Below are positions 13,762 to 21,927 of a DNA stretch of 30,702 bases, one piece after another. The translations under genes were made by a program, and so were the position numbers. Source of the stretch: Candidatus Magasanikiibacteriota bacterium (lineage in GTDB: Bacteria; Patescibacteriota; Patescibacteriia; Magasanikbacterales; GWA2-37-8); NCBI GenBank assembly GCA_903853785.1, contig CAINUM010000051.1, positions 1 through 30,702 on the forward strand, given 5' to 3'. Each line of letters begins with the position of its first letter. Position 1 is the first letter of the stretch. The notes beneath the pieces were generated by a model. It was not told the DNA's origin. It saw only the letters and a list, made by a program, of their open reading frames with translations, and searched no databases.

Positions 13762-14400
13762 ATGATTATCCCAGCTATTCTTGAAAAAAACTTTGCTGAT
13801 TTTGAAGATAAAGCGAAACAACTTTCATTTGCACCACTTATTCAAATTGACATAATGGATGGAGTGTTTGTATCTGGAAAATCTTTTGAAGAGATTGAAA
13901 AAATAAATTCACTAGATTTAAAAAACGAATGGGAGCTTCATTTGATGGTTAGTCACCCATTAAAAGAAATTGAGAAATGGAAAGTAGTTAGTAACATCAA
14001 GAGAATAATATTTCACATCGAATCCGAAGATAACCCTTTAGACGTAATAAAAACTATAAAACAATATGGCTACGAGGTAGGTGTCGCCATAAATCCAGAG
14101 ACTAGAAAACATGAAATTTTACCATATTTAAATGATATTGATGAAATATTATTTCTGACAGTTCATCCAGGAAATCAGGGGGCAGCTTTTGTACCTGAAG
14201 TAAAAGATAATATAGTCGAAATAAAAAATATTTTAGAAATCAAACAAAAGGATTTATTAATTGCTGCTGATGGGGCAATTAATAAAAATAATATTCAGGA
14301 ACTTAAACAATGGGGTGTAAATAATTTTTGTGTTGGTAGTGCTATCCTGGGAACTGCTGATTACCAAAAGGCTTACAAGGAATTAAATGAATTAATATAA
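13762..14400 (+). CDS. rpe: Ribulose-phosphate 3-epimerase family protein
   Basis: Starting at the ATG at 13762 (4 bases after the rpiB stop) the protein has 212 residues; the longer frame from 13687 overlaps rpiB and is not credible. It is a TIM barrel with the epimerase landmarks PAIL (4-7), IQIDIMDG (27-34), ELHLM (58-62), LTVHPG (132-137) and AADGAI (168-173). The usual metal ligands are His-Asp-His-Asp. Here Asp30, His60 and Asp170 are kept but the first His is Gln28, the early PSIL serine is Ala5, and the MDG-x-FVPN motif reads FVSG. It probably still epimerises ribulose 5-phosphate to xylulose 5-phosphate, but these changes leave room for altered metal use or a related sugar phosphate. 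Confidence 0.82.
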   Translation: MIIPAILEKNFADFEDKAKQLSFAPLIQIDIMDGVFVSGKSFEEIEKINSLDLKNEWELHLMVSHPLKEIEKWKVVSNIKRIIFHIESEDNPLDVIKTIKQYGYEVGVAINPETRKHEILPYLNDIDEILFLTVHPGNQGAAFVPEVKDNIVEIKNILEIKQKDLLIAADGAINKNNIQELKQWGVNNFCVGSAILGTADYQKAYKELNELI

Positions 14401-14402
14401 TT

Positions 14403-15347
14403 ATGTTTGACCTTATTATTATTGGAGCGGCAGCGGCTGGCAGTAGTGCGGCCATTTACAGCGCTAGAAGAAAATTGAATTTTAAAATAGTCACTGATGA
14501 CATTGGCGGTGAAGTGGCTTTGTCTGGCGTAGTAAACAACTGGCCGGGAATTTTGGAAATTCAAGGATATGAACTCGCCCAAAAATTTCACGAACATGTA
14601 AAATCTTACGGTGTCGAAATCGACCAAGGCTATAGAGTTGAAAAAATTGTTTCAGAAAATAAATACCATACCGTATTTGCAAAAAATGCCGGTGGCGAAG
14701 AAAAACAATATGAAACAAAAACAGTGATTATTGCCACGGGTATCCACCCACGTCACCTTGGTATTAAAGGAGAAGAAGAATTCAATCGCAAAGGTGTTAC
14801 ATATTGCACAGTTTGCGACGGTCCTTTGTTTAAAAACAAAATTACCACAACAATCGGCTCCGGCAATTCCGCTTTGGAATCCGCTTTGATGATGGCCGGG
14901 ATTGCTAAAAAAGTATATTTAATTAGTAAATTTACAAACACTGTAGAAAATAATTTTGGCTTTCCAAAAGGTGAAAATATTTTAATTGATAAAATTAAAA
15001 CTTTTCCAAATGTTGAAATTATTTATGGAGGGGTAACTACAGAAATTATTGGTGAAAAAAATGTAACGGGTGTAAAATATACCGATACGACTGGTACCGA
15101 ATTAAGTCTTGAAACTCAAGGTATTATGGTCCACATTGGCCAAACTCCAAATTCCCAATTTACTGAAGTAGAAAAAAACGGAATGAAAGAAATTAAAGTT
15201 GACGCTAAATGTCGCACTAATATTGCTGGAATTTTTGCAGCAGGAGATGTGACGGACGTTGCTTATAAGCAAATTGGAATTTCAGCAGGTCAAGGCATCA
15301 CTGCCGCATTGGCCGCCATTGAATATCTTAATCGCTGGAGCGAATAA
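14403..15347 (+). CDS. trxB: Thioredoxin reductase-like flavoprotein with an atypical pyridine-nucleotide site
   Basis: The 314-residue protein has the two-Rossmann layout of TrxB. The FAD motif is IIIGAAAAGSSAAIYSAR (residues 5-22), with Ala in place of the second Gly of GxGPAG. The redox-active CTVC is at 135-138, and GIFAAGDVTD lies near the end. The NAD(P) motif is IGSGNSALES (151-160), but the HRRxxxR segment that binds the NADPH 2'-phosphate in classical TrxB is LISKFTNT (173-180), without arginines. This resembles the NADH-using AhpF type or the group of non-NADPH thioredoxin reductase-like enzymes. It should reduce thioredoxin or a glutaredoxin-like partner; the electron donor is uncertain. 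It sits 2 bases after rpe in the same operon. Confidence 0.85.
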   Translation: MFDLIIIGAAAAGSSAAIYSARRKLNFKIVTDDIGGEVALSGVVNNWPGILEIQGYELAQKFHEHVKSYGVEIDQGYRVEKIVSENKYHTVFAKNAGGEEKQYETKTVIIATGIHPRHLGIKGEEEFNRKGVTYCTVCDGPLFKNKITTTIGSGNSALESALMMAGIAKKVYLISKFTNTVENNFGFPKGENILIDKIKTFPNVEIIYGGVTTEIIGEKNVTGVKYTDTTGTELSLETQGIMVHIGQTPNSQFTEVEKNGMKEIKVDAKCRTNIAGIFAAGDVTDVAYKQIGISAGQGITAALAAIEYLNRWSE

Positions 15348-15352
15348 AAAGT

Positions 15353-16000
15353 ATGGCAATAGATAAAGCGGCCATGCCGAATGGCCAAGCAAGTGTAGAA
15401 AATATAAAATTTGCTTTGGTTGATGAAAAAATTGATACTAATTTTGTTAAAGTTAATTTGGATTCTCTAAATGATGAAATCACTAGAGTTGGTGGCGATA
15501 TTTCTAGGCTTGGAATCAAATTGGATGATTTAAAACATATTCATCAAAAACTTGACGGCAAAAGAGGAAAATTTGGAGATAAATTTCCAGTCGCTCAGAT
15601 AGAAGCCTTAACACAAATAATTGAACAGGCGGAGGCCTCTAAGGCCGAAAAGGAGGCCCAAAATGATAACGTAGAAACCGGGAGTGAATTTAGTCCAGAA
15701 ACTGTTGCGAAAAGTGATCGTTCAAAAATTGATAGCACTATCGATGCTTATATTACTTGGAGAAATTTATATACCGATAGCGATTTATTAAGCACCGGCC
15801 CTCTGGGTGTTTCCATCAACAGACAAATTACAGACCACTTAAATAAATTAAAAGGATTAAAAGGGCTAGAAATCGTTCAAAAAGCAAAACTTCCAAACGA
15901 TTCTGAGGATCAAATGATTGCTACTATTGATAACGCACAACAATTGAAAAATTGGCACGACAAGATAATGTCTCAAGGTCAACTAAATAGAGCAGCTTAA
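15353..16000 (+). CDS. Unknown protein
   Basis: I do not recognise this 215-residue protein. It is soluble-looking, without signal peptide or membrane segment. Residues about 30-65 (VKVNLDSLNDEITRVGGDISRLGIKLDDLKHIHQKL) and 85-105 look helical and possibly coiled coil. A polar, low-complexity stretch near 95-120 separates them from a C-terminal part with DAYITWRNLYTDSDLLSTGPLG. It begins 5 bases after trxB and lies within the same cluster, so co-expression is likely. Nothing in the sequence identifies a function. Confidence 0.65.
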   Translation: MAIDKAAMPNGQASVENIKFALVDEKIDTNFVKVNLDSLNDEITRVGGDISRLGIKLDDLKHIHQKLDGKRGKFGDKFPVAQIEALTQIIEQAEASKAEKEAQNDNVETGSEFSPETVAKSDRSKIDSTIDAYITWRNLYTDSDLLSTGPLGVSINRQITDHLNKLKGLKGLEIVQKAKLPNDSEDQMIATIDNAQQLKNWHDKIMSQGQLNRAA

Positions 16001-16028
16001 TTAAAAAATAATTTTAAAACATAAATCT

Positions 16029-16343
16029 ATGGATTTCTTTTTTAACTTATTTCTGGGTTTGCCATGGGATTTTATGGTAGTCGTCATAAACACAATTGCG
16101 GTAGTCGGCGTCATACTACATGTATATGGCGTATTTCTAGAAACTGAAAAACGTCGTGATTTAGTGTTTATTATCGGAGGGGTATGTCTGTTCATTTATG
16201 CCCTCTGGATTAGAAATAAAATATTTGCTTTAGCAATGGGCGGATTTACCGTAGCAAGTTTTATTGAGCTTATCGAAATATTAACTGGTCGCCATCAACA
16301 TAGTAAAAAAATGGTGGAAGATTATAAAAACCCAAATCAATAA
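16029..16343 (+). CDS. Small membrane protein, about three transmembrane segments
   Basis: The 104-residue protein has hydrophobic segments at about residues 12-34, 46-60 and 65-84, separated by short charged loops (LETEKRRD; IRNK), and a hydrophilic C-terminus (TGRHQHSKKMVEDYKNPNQ). It is an inner-membrane protein of unknown role. It starts 28 bases after the preceding gene and ends 3 bases before the PfkB-family kinase, so translation may be coupled to that gene. No known family could be named by eye. Confidence 0.65.
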   Translation: MDFFFNLFLGLPWDFMVVVINTIAVVGVILHVYGVFLETEKRRDLVFIIGGVCLFIYALWIRNKIFALAMGGFTVASFIELIEILTGRHQHSKKMVEDYKNPNQ

Positions 16344-16346
16344 ATT

Positions 16347-17330
16347 ATGTACAAGATCATTGCCATCGGTGATGTTATTTTAGACACACATGTAAAAATA
16401 GATGATGCGTCGGTAGAATGTGATTTAGACGGTCACAAATGCAAACTTTGTTTAGATTACGCCACCAAAGTGCCGGTTACCGATAGTTTTCAAACGGTAG
16501 GTGGAAACCCTGCGAATCTCGCTTTTAGCACCACAAAACTTGGTTTGTCTACAACTATTTTAAGCACTGCTGGTGATGATTCAAATGGAAAAATTATTGT
16601 TGAAGCCTTAAAAGATTCAGGCATCAACACTGAATATATCTTTCTTGATAAAAAAGCAAAAACCCGATATTCGATTATCCTAAACTTTAAGGGTGAACGA
16701 ACAATTCTTTCATATCACCAAAAAAGAAATTATATTTGGCCAAAAAATATTCCAGCCACTGATTGGATATATTTTACTAGTTTAAGTGAAGGGTATGAAA
16801 CACTTCAAGAAAAATTGTTTAAATTTTTAGAAAAACACCCAACTGTTCGACTTGCTTTTAACCCAGGATCTTTCCAATTAAAAAATTGTTTAGAATTATC
16901 TAGAGTAGCTGTTGCCAAAAGCGACTTATTAATTGTTAATTTGGAAGAAGCCGAAAAACTAGCCGGTGTTGATTATAAAAAATACAAAACTGTTAATAAT
17001 TTGATTAATAAACTATTAACACTCGGAACAAAAGAAGTTGTTGTTACCGATGCCGCCAAAGGAGCTTGGGCAGGAAACATAGAAGGAATATGGCATATGA
17101 ATTCATTTCCTGTGCCAATAGTTTCAAAAACTGGAGCAGGCGATGCTTTTTCTGCCGGTTATTTATCAGCCAAAATCTTCGGACACGACATACCAACCTG
17201 CCTCACCTGGGGAATTGCTAATAGCTGTTCGGTAATCGGACACTTTGGAGTACAAAATGGACTGCTTAATAAAAATGGAATTAAAAAAATGATCGCGAAC
17301 TTTCCAAAAATAAAACCAGAAGAAGTATAA
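16347..17330 (+). CDS. PfkB-family carbohydrate/nucleoside kinase
   Basis: The 327-residue protein has the two PfkB signatures: GGNPANLAFSTTKLGL (about residues 52-67) near the start, and the catalytic KTGAGDAFSAGYLSAK (about 255-270) with the base Asp in GAGD. It phosphorylates a sugar, sugar phosphate or nucleoside using ATP. An insertion between the first strand and the GG motif reads VECDLDGHKCKLCLDYATKVPV and holds three cysteines and a His, a possible metal or redox site. The pentose genes upstream (rpiB, rpe) suggest a ribose-type substrate, but this is inference. It is the last gene of the cluster and is followed by a strong terminator. Confidence 0.85.
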   Translation: MYKIIAIGDVILDTHVKIDDASVECDLDGHKCKLCLDYATKVPVTDSFQTVGGNPANLAFSTTKLGLSTTILSTAGDDSNGKIIVEALKDSGINTEYIFLDKKAKTRYSIILNFKGERTILSYHQKRNYIWPKNIPATDWIYFTSLSEGYETLQEKLFKFLEKHPTVRLAFNPGSFQLKNCLELSRVAVAKSDLLIVNLEEAEKLAGVDYKKYKTVNNLINKLLTLGTKEVVVTDAAKGAWAGNIEGIWHMNSFPVPIVSKTGAGDAFSAGYLSAKIFGHDIPTCLTWGIANSCSVIGHFGVQNGLLNKNGIKKMIANFPKIKPEEV

Positions 17331-17332
17331 AT

Positions 17333-17363
17333 AAAAAATCCTCCGACAAACGGAGGATTTTTT
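17333..17363 (+). terminator. Bidirectional intrinsic terminator
   Basis: AAAAAATCCTCCG, loop ACAAA, CGGAGGATTTTTT: a 13-bp perfect stem ending in T-runs on both strands. It lies between the convergent pfkB-family gene and the minus-strand gene at 17385 and can end both transcripts. Confidence 0.9.
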
Positions 17364-17384
17364 ATTACCAATTGAACAAACTGT

Positions 17385-18107
17385 TTATTCCTGAGATAGT
17401 ATGTCTATCTCTAGAACTTTGTGAATCCCTCGTAAATGATTTAATTCTTTTTTACGTCCAACAAAAAACTCATGAGCCAATTCCACTTCTTCGTGTGAAA
17501 ATTCTGGTGCCAACAAACACAGTCCTTGTTCAAACGATTCTACTCGAGCTCGAATTTCATTAGCCAAATTTTCGTGCTCCTCTTCTTTGTCTGCCAAATC
17601 TTTCAAACGATTTAAGTTGTGTTTAATTTCCTCTAAAATTAATTTAAATTCTTGAACTTTTTTTAAATAAAAATCTTTTTTTAAACCTACGGCTTCTCGT
17701 ATTGTAAAATCTTTCACCTGTGATTTCATATCTATCAACGCTATAGTCAAAACTATGCGCTGTTCTTCATTGAAGTAACTTGCCATTTTCCCGGAATGAA
17801 AATCTTTTAAACTTAGTCCAAGCTGGCGATATTCTAAATATTTTTCCTGCAAATCTTGAGGTAAATTCGATAACAAAAACTGTTCACCCATTTTTTCTTC
17901 AGTAGAGTTGAGAATCTCTCTAAAAGATTGATTCCACGGCCATATTTCATAACCATACTGAACCATCTTTTGTTCTAATTCATCCATGCTAACAGCACCC
18001 TCTTTAATACCTTCTAAATCTTTTCGAATTTCATATTTTAAATCCTCCGGAAAAAGTGGTGGAATATTATCAACCAGTTGTTTGAACAACGATAGAGTAT
18101 ATTGCAT
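17385..18107 (-). CDS. Unknown helical protein
   Basis: I do not recognise this 240-residue protein. It is predicted to be almost entirely alpha-helical and charged. Residues about 140-200 (FYLKKVQEFKLILEEIKHNLNRLKDLADKEEEHENLANEIRARVESFEQGL) have the heptad look of a coiled coil. Shorter features are YEIWPWNQSFREIL (about 53-66) and the C-terminal EVELAHEFFVGRKKELNHLRGIHKVLEI. There is no signal peptide or membrane segment. It is read from the same strand as the RNA methyltransferase gene 8 bases upstream, and they probably form a two-gene unit. Confidence 0.65.
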   Translation of the reverse strand: MQYTLSLFKQLVDNIPPLFPEDLKYEIRKDLEGIKEGAVSMDELEQKMVQYGYEIWPWNQSFREILNSTEEKMGEQFLLSNLPQDLQEKYLEYRQLGLSLKDFHSGKMASYFNEEQRIVLTIALIDMKSQVKDFTIREAVGLKKDFYLKKVQEFKLILEEIKHNLNRLKDLADKEEEHENLANEIRARVESFEQGLCLLAPEFSHEEVELAHEFFVGRKKELNHLRGIHKVLEIDILSQE

Positions 18108-18115
18108 AGTTAATA

Positions 18116-18583
18116 TTAATTATGTTTCGAGGATATATAATACATCGTAATTCCTGCGGCTACACTGACATTTAAACTTTTCTTTTTCCCTTTCATATCT
18201 AACTCTATCTCAGCATCACAATATTTTAGTAAACTCTTTGTGACCCCAGTCTTTTCATTCCCAACCACGAGCACAAGTGGAAAATTTGGGGTCCATTCAT
18301 ATATATTAACACTTTTTGGAGTCTGTTCCAAGGCAACAATATTATATCCTTGTTCTTTTAGTTTTTTCAACAAACGGCCGGTCTGTTTCGCATATTCCCA
18401 CGGAACCCACTTTTCTGCACCTAAAGATACCTTATCTAGTCGCGAGTGTGGAGGACAGGGGGTGTAGCCAGTTAAATAAATTTTATCTACTCCAGCCCCG
18501 TCAGCTGTCCGAAACATAGCACCTACATTGTGGGCACTACGAATATTTGGCAAAACAAGTATAAATTTTGGGATAGAATTCAT
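18116..18583 (-). CDS. TrmH/SpoU-family RNA 2'-O-methyltransferase
   Basis: The 155-residue protein contains the three SPOUT motifs in order: NIRSAHNVGAMFRTAD (residues 13-28) with the catalytic Arg, LVLVVGNEKTGV (about 102-113), and IELDMKGKKKSLNVSVAAGI (about 126-145), which forms the SAM-binding trefoil knot. It lacks an N-terminal substrate-recognition domain, like TrmL/CspR-size minimal members. The N-terminus resembles the subgroup often annotated only as RNA methyltransferase in reduced genomes. It would 2'-O-methylate a tRNA or rRNA nucleotide; which one cannot be read from the sequence. A palindromic ATTATAAT element upstream could serve as -10 on both strands. Confidence 0.88.
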   Translation of the reverse strand: MNSIPKFILVLPNIRSAHNVGAMFRTADGAGVDKIYLTGYTPCPPHSRLDKVSLGAEKWVPWEYAKQTGRLLKKLKEQGYNIVALEQTPKSVNIYEWTPNFPLVLVVGNEKTGVTKSLLKYCDAEIELDMKGKKKSLNVSVAAGITMYYISSKHN

Positions 18584-18586
18584 AAT

Positions 18587-18616
18587 TTGACCAATCTAGG
18601 CGATTTCTATTATAAT
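18587..18616 (+). promoter_or_regulatory. Promoter of the phosphoribosyltransferase-like gene
   Basis: TTGACC (18587-18592), an 18-bp spacer and TATAAT (18611-18616) give a leader of about 85 bases before 18710. The box ATTATAAT also supplies a TATAAT on the minus strand for the SPOUT gene. The leader holds two palindromes built on TTACTA/TAGTAA (18624-18636 and 18676-18687). Confidence 0.6.
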
Positions 18617-18709
18617 GATTGGGTAGTAATTTACTAAATAGCAATATTTTTAGTATCATATCATATTTATGAAAATTACTATAGTAAATATTTAGTTTAT
18701 TTTAAATTT

Positions 18710-19656
18710 ATGATAGAAAAACCTGGGGATGGTGTTTTTTCTCAAGAAGAACAACGTAAACTTGCAGAACGAAAATTTTTTGGGGATGAAATGGATTTTG
18801 AATCAGAACCTGTAGGAAGTCATGCTTTTGATGCGGTTTTAGATAAAGTCGGCGAATATCTTGATAATAATGGCCGTGGTCCCATTGATAATCCACCGGT
18901 GCAAAACACTGACATTAAACAACCGTATACTTTTGAATTTTTTAAGAGAACTGAAGAAAGAAATGAGTTATATAAATACACTGCAAGCATCGCAGAATAC
19001 TTAATAAAAACCACATACCTAATCTTGTTATTATAGACCGAAGCTCCAGACCGCTTTATGTCGGTGTTAAAGAGTATTTGAAAACGAAATACCCTGGAGA
19101 AGAAAAACCAAACATATACTTCATGAACCCAAAGGGGTTTAACACTAGAGAAAACACTACCCCAGACCAAGCCGCGGAAATCGCTACCACAAGCTATTTA
19201 AAAGCCGACCTGGATGAATCATGGATAAATGTTAGATATGAAGACGATGTTTTGGCTGAACTAAGAGAAACATACAAACAATTAATGAAAGATAAGGATG
19301 AGCCACTTCTAGTGTTTGACACATGTTTGCATACCGGTAATTCACTTTTACCCGTCAAACAAGCCCTCACTCAAGTTGGCTTCTCTGATGTGCGAATAGG
19401 ATCGGTGAATCCGTCTGATCCCGATTCAAAAGTTAAAACTGATTTCTTTATAACTAAACAAGTTCCGACAAGACACTGTTATCCATTTGACAATGACCGT
19501 TTGATTGAAAAAACGTTTGACCATGTCTATTCGTACCCAACCAGTCATTCACAAAACCGAGCAAGATCGATCCGCCTTCGCAAAGAAATCAAAAAAATTA
19601 TAGAGGATTTTTTGGCAGTCGATCAGGCCGCTAACAGCAATAACATTCCAAAATAA
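18710..19656 (+). pseudogene. Phosphoribosyltransferase-like protein, frame broken by -1 at a poly-A run
   Basis: Two frames join into one protein of about 315 residues. The first frame runs from the ATG at 18710 through ...AEYLIK and would stop at 19034-19036. The -1 frame from 19009 continues without a break as NHIPNLVIIDRSSRPLYVG and then KEYLKTKYPGEEKPNIYFMN to 19656. The break is at AAAAA (19006-19010); one extra A would restore the gene. The join is well supported because the region between the two frames translates into typical protein (VIIDRSSRPLYVGVKEYL). LLVFDTCLHTGNSLLPVKQ looks like a PRPP-loop position (D-D/T-x-x-x-T-G-x-S), so a phosphoribosyltransferase-type fold is likely, with unknown substrate. 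The cause may be a sequencing or assembly error, a real mutation, or slippage at the A-run. Confidence 0.7.
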
Positions 19657-19699
19657 AAAATTACCGCTTTCCAAAAGATAAATTCGATTAAAAATATTT

Positions 19700-21187
19700 A
19701 TGAAAATTTTAAAACACTCTCTGGAAATTGCAGTGTTTGTCTGTGGTGCTGTCGTAATGGTCTTTGAACTTATCGGTTCAAGAATTTTAGGTCCCTATTT
19801 TGGAAATTCTATTTTTGTGTGGACTGGACTTATTGGGATAATCCTTGGAAGTTTAAGTCTTGGTTATTATTTAGGTGGAAAATTGGCAGATAAAAAACCC
19901 GCCATCGACAACCTGTCGTTGCTTATATTTTTATCAGCGATTTTTATTAGTATTACCGCATTGATAAAAGATCCGCTATTAATCTTTTTACAATCAAATT
20001 TTTCTGATATTAAAATCAATTCGATCGTATCGTCAATTATATTATTTTTGCCGGTTAGCTTGTTGCTGGGTATGGTTTCCCCTTATGCCGCAAAACTTAA
20101 AATTGAAAATTTGGATAATTCCGGAGCAACGATCGGAAATCTATACGCCCTCTCTACAGCTGGAAGTATTGTCGGAACTTTCTTTTCCGGTTTTTATTTA
20201 ATTCCCAAGTTCGGAACAAACAAACTATTAATTTTACTTTCGATAATTTTAGTTATCACTTCCATTTCATTATTGTCTAAAAAAAAATTAAAAAATAAAT
20301 TTGTTGTATTGGTTTTATTAATTCTTGGCTGGAGCGCTGTTGAACAACTACAACAAACAGCCAAGAACAAAGGCTTTATCGATATTGATACAGCCTACAG
20401 TCGCATCTGGATATATGACAAAACCAATAATGAAACTAAAAAAACAACGCGCACTTTAGCTATAAACAGAGATTTAAATTCCGCGATGATTTTAAATAGC
20501 GATGAATTAGTTTTTGAATATACAAAATATTATAATTTAGCTAGATATTTCAATCCCAATTTTAAGACAACCTTAATGTTGGGTGGTGGTGGTTACTCTT
20601 TTCCAAAAAAATTTTTATCAACATATCCAAGCAGCACAATAGATGTTGTCGAGATTGATCCAACAATTACTGAGTTGGCAGTTAAATACTTTGATTTAAA
20701 AGAAAATCCTAGACTAAAGATTTTTCATGAGGACGGTCGAGTGTATTTAAATCAAAATAAAAAGAAGTATGACGTTGTTTTTGGGGATGCTTTCAGCTCG
20801 CACTTTTCTATACCCTATCAACTTACCACTAGAGAGGCAGTACAAAAAACTTACGACTCATTAAATGAAAATGGGGTTGTAATTTTAAATACCATCTCTT
20901 CTGTTGAAGGAAAAAAGGGAGAATTTTTAAGGGCTGAGTTGGCTACATATAAAAAAATATTTCCACAGGTATATATATTTCCAGTAACAAACCCTAAAGA
21001 CGGCTTAAGTGCACAAAATATAGTATTGTTAGCCTTGAAAAATAACATCGTACCAAATTTCATTAGCGAAGATAGCGAAATAAAAAAATATCTATCTCAC
21101 TTATGGAAAAATGATATATCAACCGACATGCCAATATTAACCGATGATTTCGCACCGGTAGAATATTATATAAACAAAACAAGTTAA
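19700..21187 (+). CDS. Membrane-anchored spermidine synthase-like protein
   Basis: The 495-residue protein has an N-terminal membrane region of about 6-7 hydrophobic segments (residues about 8-215) beginning with FVCGAVVMVFELIGSRILGPYFG, the signature of the fused transporter/spermidine-synthase-like family. The C-terminal Rossmann methyltransferase-type domain follows: TLMLGGGGYSFPKKFL (about 290-305), VVEIDPTITELAVKYF, HEDGRVYL and VVFGDAFSSHFSIPYQLTT (about 356-374), the last holding the Asp used by aminopropyltransferases. It may make a polyamine or another aminopropylated product, but many of these fusions have no proven activity. It converges on citryl-CoA lyase with 2 bases between the stops and no terminator hairpin. 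Confidence 0.8.
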   Translation: MKILKHSLEIAVFVCGAVVMVFELIGSRILGPYFGNSIFVWTGLIGIILGSLSLGYYLGGKLADKKPAIDNLSLLIFLSAIFISITALIKDPLLIFLQSNFSDIKINSIVSSIILFLPVSLLLGMVSPYAAKLKIENLDNSGATIGNLYALSTAGSIVGTFFSGFYLIPKFGTNKLLILLSIILVITSISLLSKKKLKNKFVVLVLLILGWSAVEQLQQTAKNKGFIDIDTAYSRIWIYDKTNNETKKTTRTLAINRDLNSAMILNSDELVFEYTKYYNLARYFNPNFKTTLMLGGGGYSFPKKFLSTYPSSTIDVVEIDPTITELAVKYFDLKENPRLKIFHEDGRVYLNQNKKKYDVVFGDAFSSHFSIPYQLTTREAVQKTYDSLNENGVVILNTISSVEGKKGEFLRAELATYKKIFPQVYIFPVTNPKDGLSAQNIVLLALKNNIVPNFISEDSEIKKYLSHLWKNDISTDMPILTDDFAPVEYYINKTS

Positions 21188-21189
21188 GA

Positions 21190-21915
21190 CTATTTTCCAA
21201 TATAATCTATTTCATTCTCATTTAAACGACGCAATCCAGTGTCGTTTTTTATTTCTTCATAAATGTGTGCTACCAATCCTGGTACACGAGCGGTGATAAA
21301 TACACCTTTCATAATATCCGGATCAAAACCCATGTCGGTTAAAATAGCTCCCATGGCACCATCGATATTTAAAGGTAAATGTTTTGATGAAAGTTTATTT
21401 AATTCTTTTTCTATTAATATGGCTGTTTTGCAGGTGTCCTTATAAAAACCAAGCTTTTTAGCAATCTTGATCAAATTTTCACTACGTTCATCTCTCTCTA
21501 ATACTGCATGACCAAAACCAGCCACTCGAATTTTTTTATCCTTTAGCTCTTTGATTTTTTGCACCAAATTTCTATTATTTTTGTTTTCAACAAAGAACTT
21601 CGCAGCATTTTCAATCGCACTCCCATGACGCTCTCCCATTGCCAAAATACCAGCGGTTAGAGCAGTGTGTAGACTATTTTTGGCTGAAGCTACGATTCGC
21701 GCTGTCATTGCTGAGGCTGTACCAATACCATGATCAATCGCGGCTGTTAGCAAAGCGTCGAGCATCTTTGTCTCAGCTTTTCTAGGTATTCGTCCACGCC
21801 AGATTAAAAATATAGTTTCAGTAAAAGTATTTTTTTGAATCAATCCAGAAAGTTTTTTTCCACGAATAGTTTCTTGACCATTATTTATATTGGTGATTTT
21901 AGTTTCCCATTTCAT
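21190..21915 (-). CDS. Citryl-CoA lyase (citrate-synthase-fold subunit of split ATP-citrate lyase)
   Basis: The 241-residue protein corresponds to the C-terminal citrate-synthase-like part of ATP-citrate lyase. Landmarks: AAIDHGIGTASAMTARIV (His62), HTALTAGILAMGERHGSAIENAAKFF, RVAGFGHAVLERDERSENL (His136) and PLNIDGAMGAILTDMGF (Asp185), the three catalytic positions of the citrate synthase fold. The run SLHTALTAGILAMGERHG...AAKFF aligns well with human ACLY (SSLTSGLLTIGDRFGG). It is much shorter than citrate synthase and about the size of Hydrogenobacter citryl-CoA lyase. It would split citryl-CoA into acetyl-CoA and oxaloacetate. It lies 12 bases after the alpha gene and is the last gene of the long minus-strand run. 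The usual Arg after the GH motif is Ala. Confidence 0.82.
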   Translation of the reverse strand: MKWETKITNINNGQETIRGKKLSGLIQKNTFTETIFLIWRGRIPRKAETKMLDALLTAAIDHGIGTASAMTARIVASAKNSLHTALTAGILAMGERHGSAIENAAKFFVENKNNRNLVQKIKELKDKKIRVAGFGHAVLERDERSENLIKIAKKLGFYKDTCKTAILIEKELNKLSSKHLPLNIDGAMGAILTDMGFDPDIMKGVFITARVPGLVAHIYEEIKNDTGLRRLNENEIDYIGK

Positions 21916-21927
21916 ATTTATATATTA

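Noticed and set aside
19078..19656. Separate 192-residue gene starting at a TTG
   Set aside because: The same frame is open and protein-like upstream to about 19009, so this is the second half of the frameshifted gene beginning at 18710.
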